A DNA stretch of 64,000 nucleotides from Candidatus Bathyarchaeota archaeon (GCA_026014745.1 JAOZHS010000002.1:806001-870000), one strand, 5' to 3'; positions 51,499-60,732 are shown, counted from the first letter of the stretch. Program-made: numbers and translations. The notes: generated by a model not told the origin, from the sequence alone.

Positions 51499-53697
51499 GT
51501 GGATACCAGCTGGGAAATTGCGATAACTAGAGGTAATAGGCGGTTGTTATCGGATGATTTTGATTCTGAGAGCAGGAACCTGCAATCAAATGACAGTATG
51601 CTAGATAACCCGAGCTTTTACCTCAACCGAGAACTCAGCTGGGTAAGATTCAACGCGCGTATCCTTGAAGAAGCCCGCGACCAATGGCATCCTCTGCTAG
51701 AGAGAGTTAAATTCATAGCGATATGTGGCAGCAACCTAGACGAGTTCTTCATGACGCGAGTCGCTAGGCTCATTAAAAAAATTAACAAAAAATCCAATGA
51801 AAGATCCATGGATGGCATGACATCTATGGAGCAAATCTACGCCACACGCAAAGAAATACTCCCACTAATCAAGAGCCATGCAGATTGCTGGAATAATGAG
51901 CTTGTACCAGCATTATCAAAAGAGGACATTTTCGTAAAAAAATTCTCCGAGTTACCAGACAAAATGAAGCAAAACCTGCGGGAGTTCTTCCGATGCGAAG
52001 TTGTCCCAAAAATGGTTATCCCTGCTTTGGGCTTTAACAGTGAAGCAATTGAGAACCTCCGCGTGAATTTGTACGTTTCTGGCTTTAGCAGCGTTGAATC
52101 TTGCTGCGTGTTGGATGTTCCCGTTGACAAATTTGGGCGGCTTATCCGAGTTACACGCAACGAATACCGACCCCACACAAATGTGGAAACGATAAGCATG
52201 GAACACGATTACGTCTTCTTGGAAGATTTAATCGCAAACAACTTAGACCTGCTGTTTCCAAACGAAAAAACCCTAACCGCATACCCATTCAGAGTTACTC
52301 GTAACGGCGAAATAGAGATAATAATGGATGAATCAGCCGATTTCTTGAACTCCCTAAAAGTGGGTCTCGCTCACAGAAAAACAGGGTTCCCCTCAAGAAT
52401 AGAGTTCGAGAAGAGCATGCCAAAACCCATTCGGGAAGTCATAGCGTCGCATCTTCGGTTGCCAAAGTATTTGCTCTATGAAGTGGAATCGCCTTTGGGA
52501 CTGGTAGATTTGTGGCAGCTGCTTAAAATAAATCGCCCAGACCTTAAAGATAAAACGTTTCTGCCGTCAATTCTGCCCTTGCTTACGCAGGAGAAGAACC
52601 TGTTCAAGACTATCTCTAAACGCGATATCGTGCTCTATCATCCCTATGATAGTTTTGAAGTGATCGTTGATTTACTCAAAGAAGCCGCAACGGACGATAA
52701 TGTCACAGAAATCTGCATAACAATGTATCGGATGGATGCAAAGTCACCTGTCGTGGATGCTCTAATGACGGCGGCTCAAAAGGGCAAAAAAGTAACGGCG
52801 ATTATTGAGTTAAAAGCCAAATTTGACGAAGAAAACAACATACTCCTTGTTGCAAGGCTTCGGGAAGCAGGTGTCAACACAGTTTACAATTTTCCCAACC
52901 TCAAGGTACACGCTAAGTTATGCCTTATTGTGCGTAAAGAAAAGAAACAAATCGTGCGGTACTCGCATATTGGTTCGGGTAACTATAATGCGGTTACTGC
53001 TAAAATCTATGGCGACATAGGCTATTTGACTGCAAATCCAGAGGTAGGTCTTGAACTTGAGGATCTCTTTAACATATTAGTCAATGGTCTCCAAGAAAAA
53101 GAATTCAAACATTTACTCGTGGCGCCAAAGACGCTCAAAAGCGAGATTCTCAAAAGGATTGAACGCGAAATCGCGTTTCACCGCAAAACGGGCAAGGGCT
53201 ACTTAGCATTTAAACTCAATAACCTAGAAGAGAAAGACATCATAAAAGCGCTCTACAGGGCGTCCATGGAGGGTATAAAGATTGATTTGAACGTGAGGGC
53301 GCTGTGCTGTCTGAAGCCAGGGATAAAGGGGGTCAGCGATAATATCTCGGTAATTTCAATTGTGGGCAGGTTTTTGGAGCACGCCCGCATCTATTACTTC
53401 CAAGATGGAGAAGATAGTGAAGTCCTTCTTGGCAGTTCAGATTTGATGTTTCGTAACTTAAACGAACGCGTCGAGGTTCTCTTCAGTGTTCCTGACCCTC
53501 AAGTGCGCACGGCTATTCTTGATAATATGCTAAAAATTCACTTAAAAGACAACGTTAAAGCCAGAAGACTCCTTTCCGACGGCACTTATGAGAGGGTTAT
53601 CCCCAGAGAAGGCGAAAGAAGTGTTAATTCTCAGTTTTGGCTAATTCAAAACAGAGGCACCTGGCATGAGTACGCCCTATACATCCCAGAAACTTGA
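51499..53697 (+). CDS. ppk1: Polyphosphate kinase 1
   Basis: A 732-residue PPK1, which reversibly makes polyphosphate from ATP. Domains in order: N-terminal (FYLNRELSWVRFNARIL near 36), head, and two phospholipase-D-like C-terminal domains. The autophosphorylated His lies in 'NLKVHAKLCLIVRKE' and the second conserved His in 'GRFLEHARIYYFQDG', close to the E. coli His435/His592 positions. The frame starts at GTG 51499; the family begins at about Met34, so ATG 51598 is possible. Its 3' end overlaps the CHAD-fusion gene by 32 bp, indicating one operon. Confidence 0.96.
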   Translation: MDTSWEIAITRGNRRLLSDDFDSESRNLQSNDSMLDNPSFYLNRELSWVRFNARILEEARDQWHPLLERVKFIAICGSNLDEFFMTRVARLIKKINKKSNERSMDGMTSMEQIYATRKEILPLIKSHADCWNNELVPALSKEDIFVKKFSELPDKMKQNLREFFRCEVVPKMVIPALGFNSEAIENLRVNLYVSGFSSVESCCVLDVPVDKFGRLIRVTRNEYRPHTNVETISMEHDYVFLEDLIANNLDLLFPNEKTLTAYPFRVTRNGEIEIIMDESADFLNSLKVGLAHRKTGFPSRIEFEKSMPKPIREVIASHLRLPKYLLYEVESPLGLVDLWQLLKINRPDLKDKTFLPSILPLLTQEKNLFKTISKRDIVLYHPYDSFEVIVDLLKEAATDDNVTEICITMYRMDAKSPVVDALMTAAQKGKKVTAIIELKAKFDEENNILLVARLREAGVNTVYNFPNLKVHAKLCLIVRKEKKQIVRYSHIGSGNYNAVTAKIYGDIGYLTANPEVGLELEDLFNILVNGLQEKEFKHLLVAPKTLKSEILKRIEREIAFHRKTGKGYLAFKLNNLEEKDIIKALYRASMEGIKIDLNVRALCCLKPGIKGVSDNISVISIVGRFLEHARIYYFQDGEDSEVLLGSSDLMFRNLNERVEVLFSVPDPQVRTAILDNMLKIHLKDNVKARRLLSDGTYERVIPREGERSVNSQFWLIQNRGTWHEYALYIPET

Positions 53698-55987
53698 CTT
53701 AAACCCCAGCTACTGCAAGTTCGGAGCTCAAATTCTGCTGGACCTGCTAAATGGCTTTAACCAAAACATAGGCGGGGTCATAGAAAACAAGGATGTAGAA
53801 TGCGTTCACAAAACGCGTGTAATCTCTCGACGTCTGCGAGCCGCGTTGCCGCTGTTTAGGTTTTGTTTTCCAGCCAAAAAATTTGATAAGTGGACCAAAG
53901 AAATCAAAAAAGTAACCCAGCGCCTAGGCAACGCACGAGACCTAGATGTCCAAATTGCCTTTATAGAAGAGTACCTAAAAAAGAATCCCCTCGAAAAAGC
54001 AGGGATAGACAGCATACTAAAAGACCATCAAGAACTGCGGGAAAGCCTGCAGCCCTTGGTAGTTAAAGAGTTAAACAAGCTTTTATCATCAGACATTTTA
54101 GATGACATAAGCAGCTTTTGCAAAGACCTCATTGAACAACAAGCCGCCGCCACCTTTGACGCGAACCAGGTGCTTGAAAAGAGCCATTGGCATGCATCGT
54201 TTAGGCTAGACGAGTTTCTATCGCTACAACGATACGTGCATTTACCCAACGAGAACCTAAAACATCATGAAATGCGCATTGCAGCCAAAAGACTTCGCTA
54301 TACTATGGAGTTTTTTGCGCCCCTCTACAAGTCGCAGCTTAAAGAGGAAATAGAAACCATAAAAAAATACCAAGACATACTCGGCGAAAAACATGATAAC
54401 GAAGTCTGGCTCGACTATATCCCTAAATTCATAGAAAAAACAGTTGCCAAAAACAAAACAGACCCAAAACAAACCGCATTTAAGTCTGCGGTGAACAAGT
54501 TTCAAACTTACGTCAAAACTCAGAGGCAACAACACTATAAGGAATTTGTAGGGTTGTGGGACCAAAACCAGCAAAGCGGCTTCTTTGATAGGTTAAGAGA
54601 TGCAACTAAAGCGGGAACAACTTTGTCGGAGAAAAAAATTCAACAAACTCTAACTAACCCCCATGCCGCCATCGCCGTAATTTCTGACGTGCACGCAAAT
54701 CTGCAAGCGTTACAGCGGGTGTTTGAGGATGCAGAAGAACGGGGTGTGACGGTATTTCTAAACGCGGGCGATTCTGTGGGATATGGTGCCAACCCCAGTG
54801 AAGTGGTGGCGTGTCTTTGTGAAAAAAATGTGCTTAGCGTCGTGGGTAACTATGATTTGGAGGTTCTTGAGGGCAAATCTAAGCCTAAAGGCGAAAAGAA
54901 GCTGGCGTTAAAATACACCCAAAAGCAACTCAGCAAAGCCTGCGCAAGCTACCTCAACTCGCTACCTCGCGAAATTCACCTTGAAGTGGGGGACAAGAAA
55001 CTGTTTGTCACACATGGCAGCCCCGAATCCATCGAAGAACACCTCTACCATGACACCCCAATTGAGCGTCTCAAGATTTTGGCTGAAGACGCCAAAGCCG
55101 AAGTAATCATAGTTGGGCATTCTCATGAACAGTTCCAACGAGAAGCTGACAAAACATGGTTTGTTAATCCGGGCAGCGTAGGCCGACCCGACGATGGTGA
55201 CCCCAAAGCGGCATATGCTATTTTGTGGTTTGACCCCTTCAAAGTGGAGTTGATTCGCTTAAGCTATGATGTAGACGCTGCGGCTCAGGCTCTACGGGAG
55301 GGGGGGCTACCCGAGAGCTACTCGCAGATGCTACTACGCGGCGTGTCAATAGACACAGTAAACAAAGAGGACCAAACAAATCAGGAAGCCACTGACAAAA
55401 ACTGCAAACAAACCCTGGCTGCCGCAGAGGAATTCTCCAAGCAGCACTGGCCCGACTGTGAACACTACAAGCAGGTTACAAAGTTAGCTTTACAATTCTT
55501 TGATGGCTTAGGAAAGCTGCACAAGTTTGGTAGTCGAGAACGCTGCTGGCTGGAATGCGCGTCTCTGCTTCATGACGTCGGCTTAGCCCAAGCACGCGGA
55601 GCCCACCATAAAACAACCGCACAACTTATCCTCAATGACACCACTCTGCCTTTTACTTCAAAGGACCGCAGAGTCATAGCAAGCATCGCGCGCTATCATC
55701 GCAAAGGTTTACCTAAACCGAGTCATTACAACCTCTTGGGGTTAGACAAAGAAACGGTTCACAAAATTGAGGTGCTGGCGAGTTTTCTGCGTTTAGCCGA
55801 CGGCTTAGATTATACGCATGAAGCAAATGTGGAGTCGCTAAGTTTCAGGGTTGGAGTTAAACGGGTCACGGTGGAAGGCACGGCGAAGATGAAGTCGGTG
55901 CTTGAGGAGCAGGCTTTTAATAAGAAAAAAGATTTGTTTGAAAAGGTCTTTAATACATTGTTGGTGCTGCGATGGAAACAAAAGTGA
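53666..55987 (+). CDS. CHAD - metallophosphoesterase - HD fusion protein
   Basis: A 773-residue three-domain protein. Residues ~15-330 are a CHAD domain, the helical polyphosphate-binding module, with His48 in VHKTRVISRRLRAA and a second half RIAAKRLRYTMEFFAP. Residues ~333-560 are a YfcE/MJ0936-type metallophosphoesterase: DVHAN (341-345), AGDSVG (367-372), GNYD (394-397), THG (449-451), GHSH (484-487). Residues ~585-773 are an HD domain (LLHDVG near 634, ARYHRKG near 675), which resembles the C-terminal HD of the adjacent Ppx. It overlaps both ppk1 (32 bp) and ppx (16 bp). A polyP-targeted hydrolase is inferred. Confidence 0.9.
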   Translation: MSTPYTSQKLDLNPSYCKFGAQILLDLLNGFNQNIGGVIENKDVECVHKTRVISRRLRAALPLFRFCFPAKKFDKWTKEIKKVTQRLGNARDLDVQIAFIEEYLKKNPLEKAGIDSILKDHQELRESLQPLVVKELNKLLSSDILDDISSFCKDLIEQQAAATFDANQVLEKSHWHASFRLDEFLSLQRYVHLPNENLKHHEMRIAAKRLRYTMEFFAPLYKSQLKEEIETIKKYQDILGEKHDNEVWLDYIPKFIEKTVAKNKTDPKQTAFKSAVNKFQTYVKTQRQQHYKEFVGLWDQNQQSGFFDRLRDATKAGTTLSEKKIQQTLTNPHAAIAVISDVHANLQALQRVFEDAEERGVTVFLNAGDSVGYGANPSEVVACLCEKNVLSVVGNYDLEVLEGKSKPKGEKKLALKYTQKQLSKACASYLNSLPREIHLEVGDKKLFVTHGSPESIEEHLYHDTPIERLKILAEDAKAEVIIVGHSHEQFQREADKTWFVNPGSVGRPDDGDPKAAYAILWFDPFKVELIRLSYDVDAAAQALREGGLPESYSQMLLRGVSIDTVNKEDQTNQEATDKNCKQTLAAAEEFSKQHWPDCEHYKQVTKLALQFFDGLGKLHKFGSRERCWLECASLLHDVGLAQARGAHHKTTAQLILNDTTLPFTSKDRRVIASIARYHRKGLPKPSHYNLLGLDKETVHKIEVLASFLRLADGLDYTHEANVESLSFRVGVKRVTVEGTAKMKSVLEEQAFNKKKDLFEKVFNTLLVLRWKQK

Positions 55988-57558
55988 AAACATCAAGTCA
56001 TGTTGTGGGGTTCGTGGACATCGGCACCAACGCAGTACGCCTCTTAGTCGTGCGAATCAACCCCAACCTAAGCTACACAATTATCAGCCAAGAAAAAGAA
56101 GTCGTCCGCCTCGGCGAACAAGAATTCAAAGACAACCTGCTACACCCCGACGCCATGGAACGCGCCATTTTTGTTTGCAAAAAATTTGTTGACTTAGCCA
56201 AAACCTATTCCGCAACAAAAATCGTTGCTGTGGGAACCTCGGCGATTCGAGAAGCAACTAATCAAGCTGAGTTTTTGGCGAGGCTTGAGGAGGAAACGGG
56301 TCTTCATGTGCGGGTTATTTCCGGAGAAGATGAGGCGCGGCTGATTTGTTTAGGGGTCTCAAGCGGCTTAGACATTGGGAATGAGAAGGCGATTTTCATA
56401 GATTTAGGCGGCGGCAGCACGGAAGTCGCCATCGGCAATCAATACGAATGCTTCTACGTGAATAGCATGCGATTGGGGGCGATTAGGTTGACGGCGCAGT
56501 TCATTGGGGAAGGCTGGACGGCGCCTGTGGGGATTAACGTTTACAAGCAAATCAAGCATTACGCGGTTAGTCGGGTGCATGCGGTTAAAAGCAGAGTGCT
56601 GCAGTATGGTGCACGGTTGGCGTGGGGTTCCTCGGGCACTATAATTAACCTTGCGGAAATTGCGAATAAACTGTTTAAGAAGAGCAACAGTCGTGAAGAT
56701 GCGCTTTCATTGTCTAGAAAGAACCTCAAAAAACTTGCGCCCATTATGTGTTCGCTGTCTTTGGAGGAGCGTAGGAAGCTTCCAGCGATTAATCCTGAAC
56801 GCGCCGACATAATCATTGCTGGGGCAGCTATCGTGGAGGCGGCGATGGAGGAGTTTGGGTTAGAAGAAATCTACATTAGTCACAAAGAGCTTCGCGATGG
56901 CTTATTGGTGGAGTATCTTTCTAATTTTGAGGGTTTTCGTGAACTGCAAAGGACCCCCACACGCAACCGCAGTGTGCTTCATCTGGGGCGGTCATGTAAT
57001 TTTGATGAGAAGCATTCAGAGACCGTGGCTTCGTTAGCTTTGCAACTCTTTGACAGCGCTAAACAAAATAAACTGCACGATTTAGGAGGCAATGAACGGG
57101 ACCTGCTTAAGCACGCGGCGATGTTGCATGATGTGGGGGACTTTTTGTCTTTTAGCAACCATCACCTACATTCAGACTACATCATCAGCAACGCGGAGCT
57201 TTTGGGGTTTGACCGTAAAGAAATAGAGATAATGGCTTGTGTGGCTCGGTTTCATCGTAAAAAGCTGCCGACACGAAAGATTTTGAAGGCTCGTGAACTC
57301 GATGAGTATAGTAAGTGGGTGGTGGTTGTTTTGTCGACGTTTCTGCGGTTTGCTGAGAAGCTTGATCGGAGTCATTCGGGGTCAGTGAAGAAGGCGGAGT
57401 TTATTTTGGAAGATGACAAGTCCGTGCTGCTAGAGTTTTACTCTGACTCTGACTGCAGCTTTGAAGAGTGGAGTATTATCCAAAATAAGCAGGCGTTCTA
57501 TGAAGCCTTCAAAAAACAGCTTGACGTGCACTGCGAAGTTACGCCCAGCGCCAGTTAA
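55972..57558 (+). CDS. ppx: Exopolyphosphatase (Ppx/GppA family) with HD domain
   Basis: A 528-residue Ppx/GppA protein, near E. coli Ppx length (513). The actin-like ATPase fold shows phosphate-1 VDIGTNAVRLLVVRI near residue 16, GEDEARLICLGV near 120 and phosphate-2 IDLGGGSTEVAIG near 143. The C-terminal HD domain (about 330-500) has AAMLHDVGDF and VARFHRKKLP. The family removes terminal phosphates from polyP, or acts on pppGpp. Operon position after ppk1 and the CHAD fusion favours polyP. Start overlaps the fusion gene by 16 bp; its stop is 1 bp from convergent ppk2. Confidence 0.95.
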   Translation: METKVKTSSHVVGFVDIGTNAVRLLVVRINPNLSYTIISQEKEVVRLGEQEFKDNLLHPDAMERAIFVCKKFVDLAKTYSATKIVAVGTSAIREATNQAEFLARLEEETGLHVRVISGEDEARLICLGVSSGLDIGNEKAIFIDLGGGSTEVAIGNQYECFYVNSMRLGAIRLTAQFIGEGWTAPVGINVYKQIKHYAVSRVHAVKSRVLQYGARLAWGSSGTIINLAEIANKLFKKSNSREDALSLSRKNLKKLAPIMCSLSLEERRKLPAINPERADIIIAGAAIVEAAMEEFGLEEIYISHKELRDGLLVEYLSNFEGFRELQRTPTRNRSVLHLGRSCNFDEKHSETVASLALQLFDSAKQNKLHDLGGNERDLLKHAAMLHDVGDFLSFSNHHLHSDYIISNAELLGFDRKEIEIMACVARFHRKKLPTRKILKARELDEYSKWVVVVLSTFLRFAEKLDRSHSGSVKKAEFILEDDKSVLLEFYSDSDCSFEEWSIIQNKQAFYEAFKKQLDVHCEVTPSAS

Positions 57559-57559
57559 G

Positions 57560-58450
57560 TTATTCTTTTTGTAGTTCGGCTCTTGCCTGTTTGAGTGCGT
57601 CTTTTTGTGGTTTGCTTAGGACGGGGTAGGATAGGTGGAGTTTTTTGATTTGTTTAACCAGAACTTCGGAAACTACGGCATGCATGACCCATTTCTTATC
57701 GGCAGGCACCACATACCAAGGCGCCCACTCCGTGTTGGTTTGGTTTAGCATTTCCTCATAGGCATCCATATAGTCATTCCATTTGGAGCGTTCTGCGAGG
57801 TCGCCTAGGGAGAACTTCCATTCTTTGTCGGGGTCGTCGAGGCGTTTTAGGAGGCGGCGTTTTTGTTGTTTTTTGGAGAGGTTGAGGTAGAATTTGAGGA
57901 CTATGGTTCCGTTGCGTACGAGGTGTTGTTCAAAGTTGTTTATGTCTTGGTAGCGGTTTACCCAAAAGTCGTCGCCGTTGTTGGCTGGGGGGAGTTGTTG
58001 CTTTGCGAGGATTTCGGGGCGGACTTTGACTATGAGGACGTCTTCGTAGTAGCTTCGGTTGAAGATGCCGATGCTGCCCCGCTCGGGGAGTGCTTTGTTG
58101 TGTCGCCATAGAAAATCGTGGTCGAGTTCTTCTTCGGTGGGGGTTTTGAAGCTGGTAACTCGGCATCCCTGCGGATTAACGCCAGACATGACGTGGCGGA
58201 TGGTTCCGTCTTTTCCCGCAGCATCCATCCCCTGCAGAATAATCAGCATCGCATACGTGTTGCTTGCCCAAAGCAGCTCCTGCATACCAATGAGTTCCTG
58301 TTTGTTAGCGTCAAGGACAGCGGCGGCGTGTTGATGGAGGGTTTGTTTGTTTTCTTTTTTTGCCCATTTCGGAACCCAACCTGCGTCATAGTCGGTTAGG
58401 TTGATTTTTTTGCCCAAGGGAACGCGTAGGCTCTCAGAATCCATCGACAT
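57560..58450 (-). CDS. ppk2: Polyphosphate kinase 2 family
   Basis: A 296-residue PPK2, which uses polyphosphate to phosphorylate nucleoside mono- or diphosphates (or the reverse). The P-loop reads LQGMDAAGKDGTIRHVM near residue 73; the lid and base residues are in GIFNRSYYEDVLIVKVRPE near 128; 'GCRVTSFKTPTEEELDHDF' links them. The single-domain length fits the nucleotide-phosphorylating PPK2 classes; the nucleotide cannot be told from sequence. It converges on ppx and is likely a consumer of polyP made by PPK1. Confidence 0.95.
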   Translation of the reverse strand: MSMDSESLRVPLGKKINLTDYDAGWVPKWAKKENKQTLHQHAAAVLDANKQELIGMQELLWASNTYAMLIILQGMDAAGKDGTIRHVMSGVNPQGCRVTSFKTPTEEELDHDFLWRHNKALPERGSIGIFNRSYYEDVLIVKVRPEILAKQQLPPANNGDDFWVNRYQDINNFEQHLVRNGTIVLKFYLNLSKKQQKRRLLKRLDDPDKEWKFSLGDLAERSKWNDYMDAYEEMLNQTNTEWAPWYVVPADKKWVMHAVVSEVLVKQIKKLHLSYPVLSKPQKDALKQARAELQKE

Positions 58451-58456
58451 ACAAAC

Positions 58457-58500
58457 ACCCTAAAAGGAGTTGGTTGACGTGGTTAATACCTTTTTAGGGT
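58457..58500 (-). promoter_or_regulatory. Hairpin just upstream of ppk2
   Basis: ACCCTAAAAGG (58457-58467) and CCTTTTTAGGGT (58489-58500) are inverted arms, differing by one extra T, around a 21-nt loop. The proximal arm ends 6 nt before the ppk2 ATG and covers the AGGGTG that would serve as its ribosome site. It could act as a translational hairpin or a regulator-binding operator. Confidence 0.4.
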
Positions 58501-58737
58501 TTGCACCCCAGACCAGTCGCCGATTCTACTGGATTTCAACATACTTTTGAGCTTGTTTTCCATCAATACCGACCTACCCCTCTTAGGCAGAGTAGACCCC
58601 TCCTCTATCGCTTCAGCATACCTTGGATATTAGGATCCAAATAGATTCGTTGAGCAACAAAAGAAAGCAACCGACCAATGTCGCCTCTCTTGGGAAGGCA
58701 TTTAAGGTTGAACTGTAAAAAATCAGCGGTGAAACAA

Positions 58738-59679
58738 ATGAAGCATACAAGGGCTTTACTGCTAACCATCGCTGTTTTGGCGTTTTTGGCTGTGCAACCC
58801 GTTTTGGCTTGGAGTAACGGCGGCTACAGCAGCGACCCCGCAAATCCCGACTATGGCACCCATGACTGGATTGCCCAACACGCCCTCGACTACCTGCCGC
58901 AGCAAGAAAAACAATACATCCTCGACAACTTATCCGTCTACCTCTACGGCACGGAGTTGCCCGACAACAATCAAGCCGCCGACAAGATAGGCGACACCAC
59001 CAAGCACCACATCTACTTCTACGCCAACCAAACGCTGCAAGACGATGCCGCAGGGCAGAGAGCAAGCCAAGAATACCAAAAAGCCCTTGACGCTCTCAAA
59101 AACCAAAAATACGCTGTCGCCGCAAAAGAAGCAGGCATCATGACCCACTACATTGCAGATATGGCTGTGTTTGGTCATTTGATGGGTGCTAAAACGGCGT
59201 GGGGAGCTGAAGTTCATCATTCGGATTATGAAACCTACGTAAATCGCAGAACCGAAACCTACGAATCAAGTTTCACAAGTTACCTGCAGTATGACGGTTC
59301 CTTGAGCAGTCTTTCGGCTTATGATGGAGCAGAAACGCTTGCGTTTGATACGACGTTTGGCGGTGCAAGCAACTATAGCTGTGTTTGGATGGATGCGAAC
59401 TATGATTGGAGCAACACCCTCTTTAGCGATAGATGTAGGGAATCGTTGAATTTGGCTGTTAACGCCGTCGCTGATGTGCTTCATACGCTTTATGTGGAGG
59501 CACAACCCGTTCCCACTGCAACGGCAAGTCCGCCTCCGACAGTCACCCCAACCGCTACAGCAACAAATCAAGCCGAAGCCTCAATCGGTCCTGAGGTTCC
59601 AATCGCGATAACTGCATCCGCAGCCACCGTAGTAGCAGCAACTGCACTCATCTACAAAAAAAGACGACAAAAAAAGTAA
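58738..59679 (+). CDS. Secreted zinc-dependent phospholipase C-like protein
   Basis: A 313-residue exported protein. The signal peptide ends at QPVLA, and the mature protein begins with Trp (WSNGGY), as in zinc phospholipase C, where Trp1 is a zinc ligand. Further ligands appear in 'YGTHDWIAQHAL', 'DTTKHHIYFY', 'MTHYIADMAVFGHL' and 'EVHHSDYE', all matching the trinuclear zinc site. A Pro/Thr linker and C-terminal membrane helix with a basic tail (IYKKRRQKK) anchor it. ATG 58738, with GGTGA 10 nt upstream, is chosen over an upstream in-frame ATG. It may hydrolyse phospholipids or nucleic acids. Confidence 0.88.
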   Translation: MKHTRALLLTIAVLAFLAVQPVLAWSNGGYSSDPANPDYGTHDWIAQHALDYLPQQEKQYILDNLSVYLYGTELPDNNQAADKIGDTTKHHIYFYANQTLQDDAAGQRASQEYQKALDALKNQKYAVAAKEAGIMTHYIADMAVFGHLMGAKTAWGAEVHHSDYETYVNRRTETYESSFTSYLQYDGSLSSLSAYDGAETLAFDTTFGGASNYSCVWMDANYDWSNTLFSDRCRESLNLAVNAVADVLHTLYVEAQPVPTATASPPPTVTPTATATNQAEASIGPEVPIAITASAATVVAATALIYKKRRQKK

Positions 59680-59686
59680 TCAAAAG

Positions 59687-59920
59687 TTAGGATTTGAGGT
59701 CTTTGGATGCGCCTTGCAGGCAGTAGTACATTTGGCTAAGCTGCACTTTTTTATATATTGGGCAACTGGTGCAGATGCAGCCAGCGGCTTGCGCGGTCTC
59801 GGCGGCTTTGCCTCGGGCACAGAAAAGAACACTGCTTAGCTTGGATTTCATGAAGGTTGGACAGTCAGGGCAGATACATTGCTTTGCGTTTTCTTCAGTA
59901 TTAGCTACAGGTTTCCCCAA
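59687..59920 (-). CDS. DUF2769-type cysteine-rich small protein
   Basis: A 77-residue protein with two copies of a Cys pattern: CICPDCPTFM ... FCARG and CICTSCPIYK ... YCLQG. This duplicated C-x-C-x2-C-P with a later Cys is the DUF2769 layout, seen in methanogens and relatives. Each unit probably binds a metal ion or iron-sulfur cluster. It starts at TTG 59920, 19 bp after the previous gene stop, in one operon with it. Confidence 0.75.
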   Translation of the reverse strand: MGKPVANTEENAKQCICPDCPTFMKSKLSSVLFCARGKAAETAQAAGCICTSCPIYKKVQLSQMYYCLQGASKDLKS

Positions 59921-59939
59921 GGGTTCACGTACCTTCTGA

Positions 59940-60365
59940 TTAGATGACCCATTCGTAGATGGTTATGTTAAAGTCCTGCCACATGGGGTCTGATGCTTCA
60001 AAGGTAACCAGTGCCGCGACGCCGTTTAGCCAGTCGAGTTTCTCAGACATAGTCATGAAGCTCCATAGCCCCACGCTTTTGCCTTTGCCCTCCACCATCT
60101 TGGCGAGGTCTAAGCCTTTGAGCACGCCCATTTCGCCTGTGCTTAAACGGAATACGCCTTGGTCTTTAGCGGCGCCCAAGCCTTTGGGGGGAGTCATGCC
60201 TTTGGCTGTGACGGTTATGAAGCAGTCCACGCCTTGCGCGGGTCCAAAACCCTTCATTTGCGCTGTCCAGGAGTAGATTTGTTTGACGCCTGCCATTTCG
60301 ACGGATTTGATGAAGCTTGCGCCACTTTTGCCTTTGCCTTCAAACAGTTTTTGACCTAAAACCAA
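59940..60365 (-). CDS. Conserved-looking hypothetical beta-rich protein
   Basis: A 141-residue cytoplasmic protein with many Gly and Lys residues and alternating beta strands (QIYSWTAQMKGFGPAQ, GVFRLSTGEMGVL, AALVTFEASDPMWQDF). The layout suggests a small beta-barrel of lipocalin-like or DUF-type. It starts at TTG 60365 with GGTGA about 10 nt upstream. It is in an operon with the DUF2769 gene. I did not recognise a named family. Confidence 0.6.
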   Translation of the reverse strand: MVLGQKLFEGKGKSGASFIKSVEMAGVKQIYSWTAQMKGFGPAQGVDCFITVTAKGMTPPKGLGAAKDQGVFRLSTGEMGVLKGLDLAKMVEGKGKSVGLWSFMTMSEKLDWLNGVAALVTFEASDPMWQDFNITIYEWVI

Positions 60366-60448
60366 ATTTTTTCACCACAAAAAGGAGCTTTTGCAGCCTT
60401 TAATTGGTATGTGATTGGTGCTAGTCAGCTACAAAAGGGGTTGTTGAT

Positions 60449-60688
60449 TTAATTTGTTAAGCTGTTTACGAGTTTGTTGATTTGGGGCGGCAAAAAGAAT
60501 GCTGCGGGGAATGCTGCTGTAAAGCCGATTGTCCATGAGGTTAGCCAGCCGAGGACTTGGAAGCCTGCGATGCCGTTGAAGATTAGGCCCATTAGTAAGG
60601 ACATGGCGCCGGCCATGATTAGGGCCATTAGTAGTGCGCTCATGAGCCGTTTTTTGGTGGGTGAGTTTGTTGTTGATATGTTGTACAC
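60449..60688 (-). CDS. DUF2798-type two-helix membrane protein
   Basis: A 79-residue membrane protein with two helices (about 15-38 and 44-66) and the closing PPQINKLVNSLTN. Its 'LMSALLMALIMAGAMSLLMG' (in part) and 'FPAAFFLPPQINKLV' match DUF2798. It starts at GTG 60688, with AGAGGA just upstream. It is divergent from the Rrf2 regulator gene across two inverted repeats, so it is the likely regulated target. Confidence 0.7.
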   Translation of the reverse strand: MYNISTTNSPTKKRLMSALLMALIMAGAMSLLMGLIFNGIAGFQVLGWLTSWTIGFTAAFPAAFFLPPQINKLVNSLTN

Positions 60689-60698
60689 TTCCTCTTTT

Positions 60699-60719
60699 TT
60701 GTAATTATATAAGTTACAA
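60699..60719. promoter_or_regulatory. Candidate operator 1 (TTGTAA ... TTACAA)
   Basis: Inverted repeat with perfect 6-bp arms TTGTAA (60699-60704) and TTACAA (60714-60719) and an A/T-rich centre. It lies just upstream of the DUF2798 gene, whose ribosome site starts 10 bp away. The centre TTATATAA could be that gene's TATA box, so binding would repress it. Confidence 0.5.
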
Positions 60720-60732
60720 ACTAATATAAATC

